Shown in pieces: positions 1-11,379 of a DNA stretch of 64,000 bases; the first letter of the stretch is position 1, and the number at the start of each line of letters is the position of its first letter. A program made the translations under genes and the position numbers. This DNA is from Stomoxys calcitrans. Taxonomy: Eukaryota > Arthropoda > Insecta > Diptera > Muscidae. The stretch lies in contig NC_081552.1 of assembly GCF_963082655.1 (NCBI RefSeq), positions 61,430,930 to 61,494,929 of the forward strand. Direction: 5' to 3'. The notes beneath the pieces are model-generated. The model did not search any database and had not been told where the DNA came from. It saw only the letters and a program-made list of their open reading frames with translations.

Positions 1-2264
1 GAAAAATGGTTCAACGTTACATGTTTTAACGCAAGGAAAAAATCTTTTGAATATTTGGATAAATTTAGAAAGTACGCTAGTCGTGAAAATAGAGAAAAGT
101 ATGTATACTTTAACAAACGGTATAAAGAAATTTGTGAAAATGCCAAAGCCCAATATAATAACAGATTGGAAAGAAAGATAGACGAGGTGAAAGATTCTCA
201 TGATTGGTGGAAGATCGTTAGGGAGCTGAGAAACGAAGAAAGGTGTGGTAGCATACCCGTGAAAACGGAGGACTTAAAGAATTATTTCCAACAACTGCTA
301 ACCCACACAAAAAATTTTCCAGATATTCATTACGCCTATATACACTGGAGAGATGATGACTTGGATAGGGAAATATGTTTGATGGAAGTTAAAAAGGCCT
401 TAGGCAAAGCAAAGCTAAATAAAGCACCAGGAGAAGATCGTGTGCCATACGAATTTTATAAATACGCAACTGATGAATTGCTACAAGAAATAACATGTAC
501 TTGCAACGTTATTTTCGAAAAAGGAGAAGTAGACAAGTCGTTCGTTAGAAGCATTATTTACCCAATATTTAAAAAAGGTGACAAAACTCTTCCCAATAAC
601 TACCGTGGAATATCATTCATGAATTGCTTACCAAAAGTGATGATGGGTATTGTCGACTGGATCGACTGGCTAATTGGTCAGAAAAACATGGAAAAATAAA
701 TGAATATCAAGCTGGATTTCGTAAAAATTACTCTACCGTTGATAATTTGTTCAACTTATCCTCAATAATACACTTAAACTGGCACAAAAACAAAAAAACC
801 TATGCTTTCTTCGTAGATTTTAAAGCTGCGTTTGACCGAGTATCTCGAAAAGCCATGATATACAAACTTCATACCATAGGAGTATCAACAAAAGTAGTTA
901 ACTTTATTGAAAAAATATATGAAGAAACTAATTTTTCTGTATGGACAGGCCAGGAACTCTCCAGTGATTTTAATACAACCACAGGTGTTAAACAGGGCTG
1001 CTTATTATCTCCTCTCCTATTTGCTTTGTACCTCAATGACCTACATGAATACATTGGTGGTGGTACCACAGTGGATGATCAAAATATTCGACTTCTGATG
1101 TATGCCGATGATATCGTCATCCTAGCTGACGAAATAGACGTGATGCAGCGTATGATACAAAAACTGGAGGAATATTGCAAAATATGGAACATGGAGGTTA
1201 ACATGGAGAAATCAAAAATAATGGTATTTCGGAAGGGAGGAAAGCTTTCGAGTAAGGAAAAGTGGCTGTATAATGGAACAGAGATCTCAATTACATCGGA
1301 ATATTCTTACCTGGGGTTGACATTTACACCTAAACTCTCACTCCGGAAACAAATACAGGAGAGAAATCAATTAGCCAAAAATAGCATCAACACCACTTGG
1401 AATTGTTTCTTATCAAAACCTAATGTGTCCATAAAAACAAAATGGAAACTCTTCTTGGCCATTAGTAGGTCTATACAATCATATGGATCACAAATATGGG
1501 GGTTTTCTCACTTTGATGAAGTTGACCAACTGACACTATATTTTTTAAAGAAGGTATTAAAAATGCCAAGTTTTACTCCAACGTACATAATGATGTTAGA
1601 GACTGGTGTCGAAAACGGGCATATATACACTTTGAACAACCATCTTAACTATATAACGAGAATTTTGTATGATTACAAAGATGATAGGCTACCTAAAATA
1701 CTAGCCAAAAAAGTGATGAGACACGAAATATTTTGGAAAACGCATATAAATTCTTTAACTCTGCAAAATAGTACAGAAGCTTTCACGCCAAATCTGTCAA
1801 AACAATGTTGGTTACAAAACATTCAAAATCTCCTCCAAAACATACGTGCAACAAAAACAAATGATGCACTTTCAAACGCAAATAATACACACCGCTTCTA
1901 CAGTAAGCTCCAACCTACTTTTGGGGGATTATACTTTGTCGAACCCTTGATGCAGGACGAACTGATGTGGATATTAAAAGCTCGAAGTGGGATGTTTTCA
2001 TTAAATTCCAACAGGTTCCAAACAAATTCAAATCCAATATGTTCAATGTGTAATACAGTTGAAATAGAAAACATTCAACATTTCCTGGGTCGATGCCCAG
2101 CTCTCAAAGAATTCCGATTAATGTTCTTCCAAATGCCCATAATTAATGAATCTGATTTAATAAATATTCTCAATGGAAATGTTATACACTGGAAAAGTTT
2201 AGCCAGTTATCTAAAAACTTGTATGTTATATAGAAACCAGTTATTGTCTGAATTTAATATATAA
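1..2264 (+). pseudogene. Non-LTR retrotransposon pol (reverse transcriptase), 5'-truncated by window edge, one frameshift
   Basis: The reading frame is open from base 1 (EKWFNVTCFNARKK), which resembles the linker between endonuclease and reverse transcriptase in LINE ORF2 proteins, so the endonuclease presumably lies upstream. It reads LNKAPGEDRVPYEFYK and NNYRGISFMN (RT block 1-2), then breaks near 648-664. There GIV in frame 1 continues as LDRLANWSEKHG in frame 3, a one-base indel. The second part (about 655-2264) carries FVDFKAAFD, GVKQGCLLSPLLFALYLND and the catalytic YADD box at about 1101-1112. A thumb region follows, then a C-terminal CX2CX9HX4C knuckle (CSMCNTVEIENIQHFLGRC, about 2040-2096). 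The stop is at 2262-2264. Apart from the frameshift no stop interrupts about 750 codons, so the copy is young. It resembles insect jockey/CR1-superclade LINEs, but I cannot assign the clade without alignment. Confidence 0.9.
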
Positions 2265-2447
2265 AAGAAAGGAAAAACAAACTCGTAAATCTCTAGTATA
2301 TACACTATATTTTAATAATGGACAGACGACCGAAGGTCAATGTCAAGAAAATATATACTCAATTTATTCTTTTAGAATGCTATGTTTATATTGCTATATT
2401 TATATGAAAACATTAATGAAATTAATAAAGAAAGAATACTACTACTA
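2265..2447 (+). mobile_element. 3' UTR and tail of the LINE at 1-2264
   Basis: AT-rich sequence follows the pol stop and ends in a short triplet tail (TACTACTACTA) at about 2437-2447, where a different G-rich tandem repeat begins. A short simple-repeat tail instead of poly(A) is common in non-LTR elements. The boundary is inferred from where the E-type repeat pattern begins. Confidence 0.5.
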
Positions 2448-4090
2448 GTCCTACATTTGGATATCAAATTCGTATTCTACTCCAAAATACCTTTATTTGA
2501 GCCCCATATTGCGATGGTCACTAAAAACTTGCTGTTTTTGGGGTATTTTGGGAAAGGGGATACCCCCAGAAGTTTGGTCCCGAAAATTGGTATCAATTCT
2601 TGCTCTACCCCCCAATACCTTTCATTTAAGCCCCACATTGTCATGGTCGGTAAATATGCCCGATTAGGGGTGTTTTGGGGGAGTGGGGTGGTCCCCCAAA
2701 TTCCAAGCCCTGAAAATATATCAACAACGTGCTCTATTCTCATATATCTATATATCATTTATTTAAACCCCATATTGCCATTGTCCTCAAAATTGGATAT
2801 CAAATTCGTTTTCTAATCTCATTTAAACTCCTTATTGCAAAAGTTCTAATCTCATTTAAACTCCTTGTTGCAAAAGTCAGGAAATATGTCCGGTTTGGGG
2901 TATTGGCCCTAAAAACTATGAATATTTAGTTCCACTCTCTTTAAGACCCAAATTGTCTTGGTGAGCAAATACGTCTATGGTGGTGGTTGGTTGGTAGGTA
3001 GGTTGTAGGTTGTTATGGTGGTGGGACGTCCCCTAGACAGTTGGTCCCAAATGTTGATGCCAGCTACGTGGTATACTCCCACATACCTTTAATTTGAGCC
3101 CCATATTTCCATAGGGTAGTGTTTTGGGGGATGGGCGGCCACTCATTGAGTTGGCCTTGAAAATATATATCCGATTCGCGTTCTACTCTAAAAACCTTCT
3201 TATTTGAGCGTCATATTCCAATAGTCAGAAAATACTTCCTATTTGGGTGGTGTTGTGGGGGTGGGGCGGTCCCGTAGACACTTTTCCCGAATATTGATAT
3301 CAGATTCGTGCTTTACTCCCAAAGACCTTTCATTTGAGCCCCATATTCCTATGGTCGTAAATTTGTCCCCTTTGGGTGATGTTTTTAGTGAGAAGCGGCC
3401 CCTCAAATTTGGGTATCAGATTCGTATTCTACATTTAAATACCTTTTATTTAAGCTCCATATTCCCATGGTCAGTAAATAAGTCCAGTTTGGGGGGTGTT
3501 TTGGGGAAGGGGTGGACACCCAGAAACGTGGTCCCATATTTGGATATCAGATTCGTATTCTACTCGCAAATACCTTTCATTTGAGTCCCATATTGCCATG
3601 GTCGGTAAATATGTCCGATTTAGAGGTGTTTTGGGGCTTGGGGTGGTCTCCCTAGCACTTGGTCCGACAATTGGATATCAGATACGTTCTCTTATCCTAA
3701 ATACCTTTCATTTGAGTCCCATATTGTCGTGATTGGTCTAAATATATGTTTGGTAGGTTTTATGGTGGGGCGGCCCCCCTAGGTACCCCATCCGAAATTT
3801 GGATACAAAATTTTTATTTTTAAGGTACTATATGGGAGCACACAAAATTTCGCTTAAATCGCACCACCCATCACCGATGTCTGGCGTTTCTGAAATTTAG
3901 GGTAAGGGGGAGGGTCCGCCCCTTCATTTTCACCTGCCCCTTCTCCCTATTTTCACCACGGGGTCATTATGCACCATCTGTGAAAATTTAAAGAAAATCG
4001 GTTCAGCCGTTTCTGTGTCTATAAGGAACACACAAACATACAAACAAGCAAACAAACAAACAAACCTACAAACAAACACAAATTGATTTT
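2448..4090 (+). repeat. E-type repeat array with LINE-like 3' tail (E1)
   Basis: About a dozen degenerate units run head to tail. Each reads roughly GATATCA-GATTCGT, then an AATACCTTTCATTTGAG-like block, a CCCATATTGCCATGGTC-like block, and a G-rich stretch (GGGGTGTTTTGGGG) with a complementary CCCCC run. Spacing between successive GGATATCAG sites near 3414, 3545 and 3676 is about 131 bp, and about 120 bp earlier. From about 3965 the array gives way to a tail (CCATCTGTGAAAATTT, ATCGGTTCAGCCGTTT, TCTATAAGGAAC) and an imperfect (ACAA)n run, a type of tail seen on insect LINE/SINE elements. Apparent short reading frames inside are not conserved between units and are not genes. Element A1 begins in the terminal T-run. 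Confidence 0.75.
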
Positions 4091-5568
4091 TATACCCTCC
4101 ACCATAAGATGGGGGGGTATACTAATTTCGTCATTCTGTTTGTAACTACTCGAAATATTCGTCTGAGACCCCATAAAGTATATATATTCTTGATCGTCGC
4201 GACATTTTATGTCGATCTAGCCATGTCCGTCCGTCTGTCCGTCCGTCCGTCCGTCCGTCTGTCTGTCGAAAGCACGCTAACTTCCGAAGGAGTAAAGCTA
4301 GCCGCTTGAAATTTTGCACAAATACTTCTTATTAGGGTAGGTCGGTTGGTATTGTAAATGGGCCATATCGGTCCATGTTTTGATATAGCTGCCATATAAA
4401 CCGATCTAGGGTCTTGACTTCTTGAGCCTCTAAAGCGCGCACTTCTTATCCGATTGGAATGAAATTTTGCACGACATGTTTTCTTATGACATCCAACAAC
4501 TGTGCCAAGTATGGTTCAAATCGGTCCATAACCTGATATAGCTGCCATATAAACCGATCTTGGGTCTTGATTTCTTGAGCCTCTAGCGTGCGCAATTCTT
4601 ATCCGATCAGAATGAAATTTTGTACGACGTGTTTTGTTATGATATCCAACACTTGCGCCAAGTATGGCTCAAATCGGTTCATAACCTGATATAGCTGCCA
4701 TATAAACCGATCTTGGGACTTGACTTCTTGAGCCTCTAGAGGGCACAATTCTTATCCGATTTGAATGAATTTTTGCTCGAAGTATTTCGTTATGATATCC
4801 AACAACTGTGCCAAGTATGGTTCAAATCGGTCCATAATCTGATATAGCTGTCATATAAACAGATCTGGGGATTTGACTTCTTGAGCTTCTAGAGGGCGCA
4901 ATTCCTATCCGATTTGAATGAATTTTTGCGCGAAGTATTTCGTTATGATATCCAACAACTGTGCGAAGTATGGTTCAAATCGGTTCATAACCTGATATAG
5001 CTGCCATATAAACCGATCTTGGGTCTTGACTTCTTAAGCCTCTAGCGTGCGCAATTCTTATCCGATCGGAATGAAACTTTGCACGACGTGTTTTGTTATG
5101 ATATCCAACAACTGTACCAAGTATGGTTAAAATCGGTCCATAACCTGATATAGCTGCCATATAAACCGAACTTCTTGAGCCTCTAGAGTGCGCAATTCTT
5201 ATCCGATTTGCCTGAAATTTTGTACGACGGATTCTCCCATGACCATCAACATACGTGTTTATTATGGTCTGAATCGGTCTATAGCCCGATACATCACCCA
5301 TATAAATCCATCTCTCTATTTTACTTCTTGAGCCCCCAAAGGGCGCAATTCTTATTCGAATTGGCTGACATTTTACACAGGTCTCCAACATATAATTTAA
5401 TTGTGGTCCAAACCGGACCATATCTTAATATCGCTCTAATAGCAGAGCAAATCTTCTCTTATATCTTTTTTGCCTAAGAAGAGATGCCGGGAAAAGAACT
5501 CGACAAATGCGATCCATGGTGGAGGGTATATAAGATTCGGCCCGGCCGAACTTAGCACGCTTTTACTT
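4091..5568 (+). mobile_element. Family A Helentron-like element, copy A1
   Basis: The element starts TATACCCTCCACCAT in a T-run and ends with ATGGTGGAGGGTATA, the hairpin TTCGGCCCGGCCGAA (about 5537-5551) and a slightly altered terminus ACTT. The core GTCGATCTAGCCATGTCCGTC and (GTCY)n lie at about 4212-4266. At least six tandem units with GATATAGCTGCCATATAAAC starts at 4382, 4534, 4688, 4841, 4993 and 5147 give a 152-154-bp period. Subterminal inverted repeats, the 3' hairpin and the lack of a visible target duplication match non-autonomous Helentrons. The class assignment is inferred because no Rep/helicase gene is present. Confidence 0.85.
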
Positions 5569-5824
5569 TACCAACAATATAAGATATAATAATTTGTATA
5601 CCCAGCACCATAGGAGGGGGTATACTAATCTAGTCATTCCGTTTGTAACACCACGAAATATTGATCCGGGACCCCATAAGGTATATATATTCTTGATCGT
5701 CTCGATATTCTGAGTCGATCTAGAGATATCCGTCCGTCCGTCTGTCGAAATAACGATAGCGGTCGATCACATGATTTTAGCCACTTGAAATTTTGCACAG
5801 ATATTTAATGTTGATGATTGGTGC

Positions 5825-6560
5825 GTGATTAGACCAATACTTACCTACTTCTCGATGGTTTGGTGGACTGCTATGGAGAAAAAGTGCAACATAAGGACCA
5901 TACAACAGGTTCAGAGAACATGTTGTCTTGGCATAGGCGGAGCGATGAGGACCACGCCCACTGGGGCACTGGGGACAATTCTAGATATACGACATATTGA
6001 AATACATATTAAGTGTGAGGCAGCCACTGCGGCTATGAGACTTAAGGCGATGGAAGAATGGATTGAGGATGGGAGTAGCTCATACCATCGTGGTATAATC
6101 TAGGCGACAACAGAAGGAAGGGAAGAGGATTCTGATCGGATGCCTGAGATGAACCTTGAGGTCGAGTGAGAGGCACTGCTGCCAGCGGCACAGAATTGGA
6201 TTGCCGGAACCATAGTATTGCCATCTGGAAGATAATGTTACACGGATGGATCAAAGCTAGAGGACAGAGTGGGCCTGGACCTGGTTTACATTGAGAATCC
6301 AGGGACTGAAATCTGTTTTAGAATACATTACCATAATACGGTCCTACAGGCGGCGATCACGGGATGCGTGAGGTGGTGTGGTGCTAACACGAGGACTTCA
6401 AGTATAACTACTTTGCGGACAGTCAAATGGCCATAAGGGCAATAGCAACCAGGACGATAAGATCACGAACAGTCTCGTAGTGTAAGAAGGAGATTAATGC
6501 CTTCTCTGGCTTTCGGCACTTAGGTGGTGATTCAAAACCAGACATGAACATCCTTGAAGG
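5825..6560 (+). pseudogene. Degenerate LINE pol fragment: RT C-terminus plus RNase H
   Basis: From about 5831 the frame reads RPILTYFSMVWWTAMEKK, then IQQVQRTCCLGIGGAMRTTPTGAL, the post-RT segment common in R1/LOA/I-type insect LINEs. It is interrupted by a stop at 6101-6103. In the same frame YTDGSKLEDRVG at 6239-6274 is the first RNase H motif (TDGS), followed by LQAAIT near 6343. After a frameshift FADSQMAIRAI (about 6413-6445) gives the second RNase H motif (DSQ). Further stops follow. The presence of RNase H points to an I, LOA or R1-like clade, distinct from the element at 1-2264. It lies inside family C element C1. Confidence 0.75.
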
Positions 6561-6642
6561 CCTGGCATGAAAAACAATTAAGAATTTTGTAAGTAGCGCG
6601 GAATTCCGAACTTAAATTTTTTTTACTTTCGAGGTTCCCTTT

Positions 6643-7976
6643 TATACCCTCCACCATAAGATGGGGTGTATACTAATTTCGTCATTCTGTTTGTAACTAC
6701 TCGAAATATTCGTCTGAGACCCCATAAGTATATATATTCTTGATCGTCGCGACATTTTATGTCGATCTAGCCATGTCCGTCCGTCTGTCCGTCCGTCCGT
6801 CTGTCTGTCTGTCGAAAGCGCGCTAACTTCCGAAGGAGTAAAGCTAACCGCTTGAAATTTTGCACAAATACTTCTTATTAGTGTAGGTCGGTTGGTATTG
6901 TAAATGGGCCATATCGGTCCATGTTTTGATATAGCTGCCATATAAACCGATCTTGGGTCTTGACTTCTTGAGCCTCTAGAGTGCGCAATTCTTATCCGAT
7001 TGGAATGAAATTTTGCACGACGTCTTTTGATATCCAACAACTGTGCCAAGTATAGTTCAAATCGGTCCATAACCTGATATAGCTGCCATATTAACCGATC
7101 TTGGGTCTTGATTTCTTGAGCCTCTAGAAGGCGCAATTCTTATCCGACCAGAATGAAATTTTGCACGACGTATTTTGTTATGATATCCAAAAACTCTGTC
7201 AAGTATGGTTCAAATCGGTCCATAACTTGATATAGCTGCCATATAAATTGATCTTGGGTCTTGACTTCTTGAGCCTCTTGAGGGCACAATTCTTATCCGA
7301 ATGGAATGGAATTTCGCACGACATGTTTTGTTATGATACCCAACAACTATGCCAAGTATGGTTTAAATCGGTTCATAACCTGATATAGCTGCCATATAAA
7401 CCGATCTTGGGTCTTGACTTCTTGAGCTTCTAGAGGGCGCAATTCTTATCCGATTTGGCTGAAACTCTGCATGACGTATTTTATTTATTTTATTTACTTT
7501 CAACAACTGTGTCAAATAAGGTTCAAATCGGTTTATAACCTGATATAGCTGCCATATAAACCGATCTGGGATCTTGACTTCTTGACCCCTAGAGGTCGCA
7601 ATTATTATCCGATATGCCTGAAATTTTGTACGACGGATCCTCTCATGACCATCAACAAACGTGTTTATTATGGTCTGAATCGGTCTATAGCCCGATACAG
7701 ATCCCATATAAATCGTTCTCTCTATTTTACTTCGTGAGCCCCAATGGGCGCAATTCTTATACGAATTGGCTGAAATTTTACACAGGTCTCCAACGTATAA
7801 TTTAATTGTGATCCGAACCGGACCATATCTTGATATCGTTTTAATAGCAGAGAAACTCTTTTCTGATATCCTTTTTTGCCTAAGAAGAGATGCCGGGAAA
7901 AGAACTCGACAAATGCGATCCATGGTGGAGGGTATATAAGATTCGGCCCGGCCGAACTTAGCACGCTTTTACTTGT
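6643..7976 (+). mobile_element. Family A Helentron-like element, copy A2
   Basis: TATACCCTCCACCAT at 6643 and the hairpin plus ACTTGT ending at 7976 delimit a complete copy. The core and (GTCY)n lie at about 6764-6812, followed by about six tandem units, one containing a short TTTATTTTATTTA expansion near 7481-7497. It lies within or directly after the LINE fragment at 5825-6560, making it the inner layer of the C1 nest. Confidence 0.85.
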
Positions 7977-7987
7977 TTAATATTTAG

Positions 7988-8080
7988 AGAGCGCAACAAG
8001 CCGATTACAGGCTTAGGTGTATGTGCATATTGGAATTGGGCGGATTAACATCCGCAGCCTCATTTCAACCTAACCTTACT
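7988..8080 (+). repeat. Possible 3' end of the disrupted RNase H-bearing LINE
   Basis: This short sequence without Helentron features ends TTTCAACCTAACCTTACTT, resembling the TAACC-type 3' ends of some insect LINEs. It lies between A2 and the resumed C1 body. That is where the rest of the LINE at 5825-6560 would be expected if A2 had inserted into it. The assignment is inference. Confidence 0.3.
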
Positions 8081-9056
8081 TTATATATATGCAGGTCGTT
8101 GGGGATTGCAAATGGGCCATATTGGTTCAGATTTGGATATAGCTGCCATATAGACCGATAACCCGAGTTGACTCCTCGAGTACTTACAAGCGCAATTTTT
8201 GTCTAATTTGACTGAAATTTTGTACATAGTGTTCTGTTATGACTTCCAAAAACTGTGTTAAGTGCGATTAAAATTGATCTATAACCTGCTATAGCTCCCC
8301 TATAAACTGATCTTCCTGGAAGCCGTAGTTTTTGTCCGCTTTGGCTGAATTTTTGCATATGGTGCTCTGTCAGACTCTCAACTAATGTGTCAAGTACGGT
8401 CCAAATGGTCAAGAACATGATATAGCTCCCATATTTTAGCAGAATCTATGGTTTTGCGTTTCCAAGATTCGGCCCCGCCGAACATAGCATGATTTTACTT
8501 GTAATTTCTAGAAAATCCAGTTGAGTATTTTCGGTCCTAGCTCAAAATTGGCAAATAAAGGAAACTTTTATGTGGCATTCATTATTAAAACAACTATTGT
8601 ACCCTACAACACCATTGTGGCTGTGATAGGTTAAATATAATAAAACCAATAAGGAAAGGCAAAAGTCGGACGGTGCCGAATTTATAATACCCTACATCTA
8701 CCCTTTAAATACAAAAGTGGGACTATATCTAAATCTGGACCAATTTTGATGGACCTCGGCGGATGTATTCAAATAGATTATTAAAATTACTGTATCAAAT
8801 TTCGAGCAGTGGGTCTTTCTAAGAAATTCACCAGTAATATCGAGAGTCATAAGAAAATCCTTCCTGCAAAATTTCGAGAAAATCGGTTAACTAATAACCA
8901 TTTTATTGCTATATTACTGCAAATCGGTCGAACATATATATGGGAGCTATATCCAAATCTGAACAGATTTCTATAATATTCACTTTTAATATCGAGAGAC
9001 AAAAGAAAATCCTTCCTGCAAAATTTCGAGAGAATCGGTTAACTAATGACCATTTT

Positions 9057-10927
9057 TATACCCACCACCGAAGGATGGGGGTATATTCATTTTGTCATTC
9101 CGTTGCCAAAACACATCGAAATATCCATTTCCGACCCTATAAAGTATATATATTCTTGATCAGAGTAAAAATCTAAGACGATCTAGACATGTCCATCCGT
9201 CTGTCCGTCTGTCTGTTGAAATCACGCTACAGTCTTTAAAAATTGAGATATTGAGCTGAAATTTTGCACAGATTCTTTTTTTGTCCATAAGCAGGTTCAG
9301 TTCGAAGATGGGCTATATCGGACTATATCTTGATATAGCCCCCATATAGACCGATCCGCCGATTTAGGGTCTTAGGCCAATAAAGGCCACATTTATTATC
9401 CGATTTTGCTGAAATTTGGGACAGTGAGTTGTCTTAGGCCCTTCGACATCTTCCGTCAATATGGCTCAGATCGGTTTAGATTTTCATATAGCTGCCATAT
9501 AGACCGATCCTCCGATTTAGGGTCTTAGGCCCATAAAAGCATTTATGGGCCTAATTTATTATCGGATTTTGCTGAGATTTGGGACAGTGAGTTGTGTTAG
9601 GCCCTTCGACATCCTTCGTCAATTTGGCCCAGATCGGTTCAGATTTGGATATAGCTGCCATATAAACCGATCCTCCGATTTAGGGTCATAGGCCCATAAA
9701 AGCTACATTTATTACCCGATTTTGAGAAAATTTGGGACAGTGAGTTGTAATAGGCCCTTCAACATCCTCCGTCAATTTGGCATAGATCTGTCCAGATTTG
9801 GATATAGCTGCCATATAGACCGATCTCTCGGTTTTAGGTTTTGGGGCCAAAAAAAGCGCATTTATTGTCCGATGTTGCCGAAATTTGGGACAAAGAGTTA
9901 AGTTAAGCCCCTCCACATATTTCTGCAATTTGGTCTAGATCGATCAAGATTTCCATATAGCTGCCATATAAACCGATCTCTCGATTTAAAGTCTTGGCCC
10001 CATAAAAGACGCATTTTTAATCCGATTGCACTGAAATTTGACACACTGACTTATGCTATGCTTTTCGACATCCGTGTGGTATATAGTTCAGATCGGTTTA
10101 TTTTTAGATATAACTACTAAAAATACCAATATTTTGTTTATATAAAGGGTGATTTTTTTGAGGTTAGGATTTTCATGCATTAGTATTTGACAGATCACGT
10201 GGGATTTCAGACATGGTGTCAAAGAGAAAGATGCTCAGTATGCTTTGACATTTCATCATGAATAGACTTACTAACGAGCAACGCTTGCAAATCATTGAAT
10301 TTTATTACCAAAATCAGTGTTCGGTTCGAAATGTGTTCAAATTTTGACAAATTTTGTTCAGCGATGAGGCTCATTTCTGGTTGAATGGCTACGTAAATAA
10401 GCAAAATTGCCGCATTTGGAGTGAAGAGCAACCAGAAGCCGTTCAAGAACTGCCCATGCATCCCGAAAAATGCACTGTTTGCTGTGGTTTGTACGCTGGT
10501 GGAATCATTGGACCGTATTTTTTCAAAGATGCTGTTGGACGCAACGTTACGGTGAATGAACACATTTCGAACCGAACACTGATTTTGGTAATAAAATTCA
10601 ATGATTTGCAAGCGTTGCTCGTTAGTAAGTCTATTCATGATGAAATGTCAAAGCATACTGAGCATCTTTCTCTTTGACACCATGTCTGAAATCCCACGTG
10701 ATCTGTCAAATACTAATGCATGAAAATCCTAACCTCAAAAAAATCACCCTTTACAATTGAACAATAACTTTTACTTATTAGTATCTCGTCCAAATCGGAA
10801 CATAGCTGCTATGGGGAATAAGGTATGAATTTTGCACCGGATTTTGAGGAAAGGTGGTTCACATATATATCCGAGGTGGTGGGTATCCAAAGTTCGGCCC
10901 GGCCGAACTTAACGCCTTTTTACTTGT
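9057..10927 (+). mobile_element. Family B Helentron-like element B1, nested in D1 and carrying a fold-back mariner derivative
   Basis: The element starts TATACCCACCACCGAAGG and ends GGTGGTGGGTATCC, hairpin TTCGGCCCGGCCGAA, AACGCCTTTTTACTTGT at 10927. The core GACGATCTAGACATGTCC is at about 9177. Five or more ~153-bp B units (CCATATAGACCGATC, TTTAGGGTCTTAGGCCC) follow. A 607-bp mariner derivative sits at 10145-10751 and B sequence resumes afterwards (compare 17251-17431 in B2). Minus-strand D1 flanks both sides. Confidence 0.85.
10145..10751 (+). mobile_element. Fold-back Tc1/mariner derivative, copy 1 (195-bp inverted arms)
   Basis: The element is flanked by TA duplications (10143-10144 and 10752-10753) and begins AAGGGTGATTTTTTTGAGG with the exact inverse at its end. 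The inverted arms are 10145-10339 and 10557-10751, 195 bp each, and look identical by eye. Each arm contains the transposase start (MNRLTNEQRLQIIEFYY... QCSVRNV) from the ATG at 10258 or its mirror image. The 217-bp interior encodes LFSDEAHFWLNGYVNKQN through GGIIGPYFF, covering the first catalytic Asp region of an IS630/Tc1/mariner transposase. The middle and the other two catalytic acids are missing, so it cannot encode an active enzyme. A W in the usual VWCGL motif is C here. Confidence 0.9.
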
Positions 10928-11379
10928 TTGTATTACTGCAAATCGGACGAACATAAATATGGGAGCTATATCCAAATCTGAACCGATTTCTATAAAATTC
11001 TCCAATAATATTGAGAGTCATTATAAAATCATTTTTGCTAAATTTCGACAGAATCGGTTAACAAATGACTATTTTATTGTATTATTACTGCAAATCGGAC
11101 GAACATATATATTCAATACGCTTCGCGTCTAGGCCGAAAGACATGCCCATACCAAATTTGAAGACGGTCGAATGAAAATTGCAACCTGTAGTTTGTACAC
11201 AAATTAACATGGACAGACAGACGGACGGACAAACAGACGAACATAGCTAAATCGAATCAGAAAGTGATTCTGAGTCGATCGGTATACTTATTAATGGGTC
11301 TGTCTCTCTTCCCTTTGGGTGTTACAAACTAATTCACTAAGTTATAATACCCTGTACCACAGTAGTGGTGTAGGGTATA

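Larger units (their letters stand above)
5597..8502 (+). mobile_element. Family C Helentron-like element C1, split by a LINE fragment and element A2
   Basis: The 5' part (5597-5824) has TATACCCAGCACCATAGG, the TTGATCGTC block, the core GTCGATCTAGAGATATCCGTC and a short GTCY run, and stops at TGATGATTGG. Matching C-type body resumes at about 8083 (GGTCGTTGGGGATTGCAAAT). It ends with the hairpin TTCGGCCCCGCCGAA and TTTTACTTGT at 8502. Between the two halves lie an RNase H-bearing LINE fragment and copy A2. The two halves complement each other, so I read them as one interrupted element. An independent truncated copy at 8083-8502 is the alternative. Confidence 0.55.
8644..11379 (-). mobile_element. 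Family D Helentron-like element D1, interrupted by B1
   Basis: On the minus strand the 5' end is at 11379 (TATACCCTACACCACTACTG, followed by CAGGGTATTA) and the 3' end is at 8644, where the rc of TTCGGCACCGTCCGACTTTT and a terminal TTATTGGTT are seen. The (GGAC)n microsatellite lies at about 11211-11240. The body is split at 9056/10928. Sequence up to ACTAATGACCATTTTT resumes as GTATTACTGCAAATCGG, exactly as in intact D units, so element B1 was inserted into a T-run of D1. D units share the TATATGGGAGCTATATCCAA block with the other families. Confidence 0.75.

Noticed and set aside
3243..3732. Overlapping frames in the E1 array
   Set aside because: They are translations of ~120-131-bp repeat units, not shared in frame between units or E copies.
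5520..5560. TATATAAG followed by a hairpin as a TATA-box promoter or terminator
   Set aside because: It recurs at the 3' end of every A copy with no gene attached, so it is part of the element terminus.
10219..10677. Two overlapping transposase-like genes on opposite strands in the fold-back element
   Set aside because: The overlap results from the mirrored 195-bp arms. Neither frame contains the three catalytic acids, so it is annotated as one non-autonomous element.
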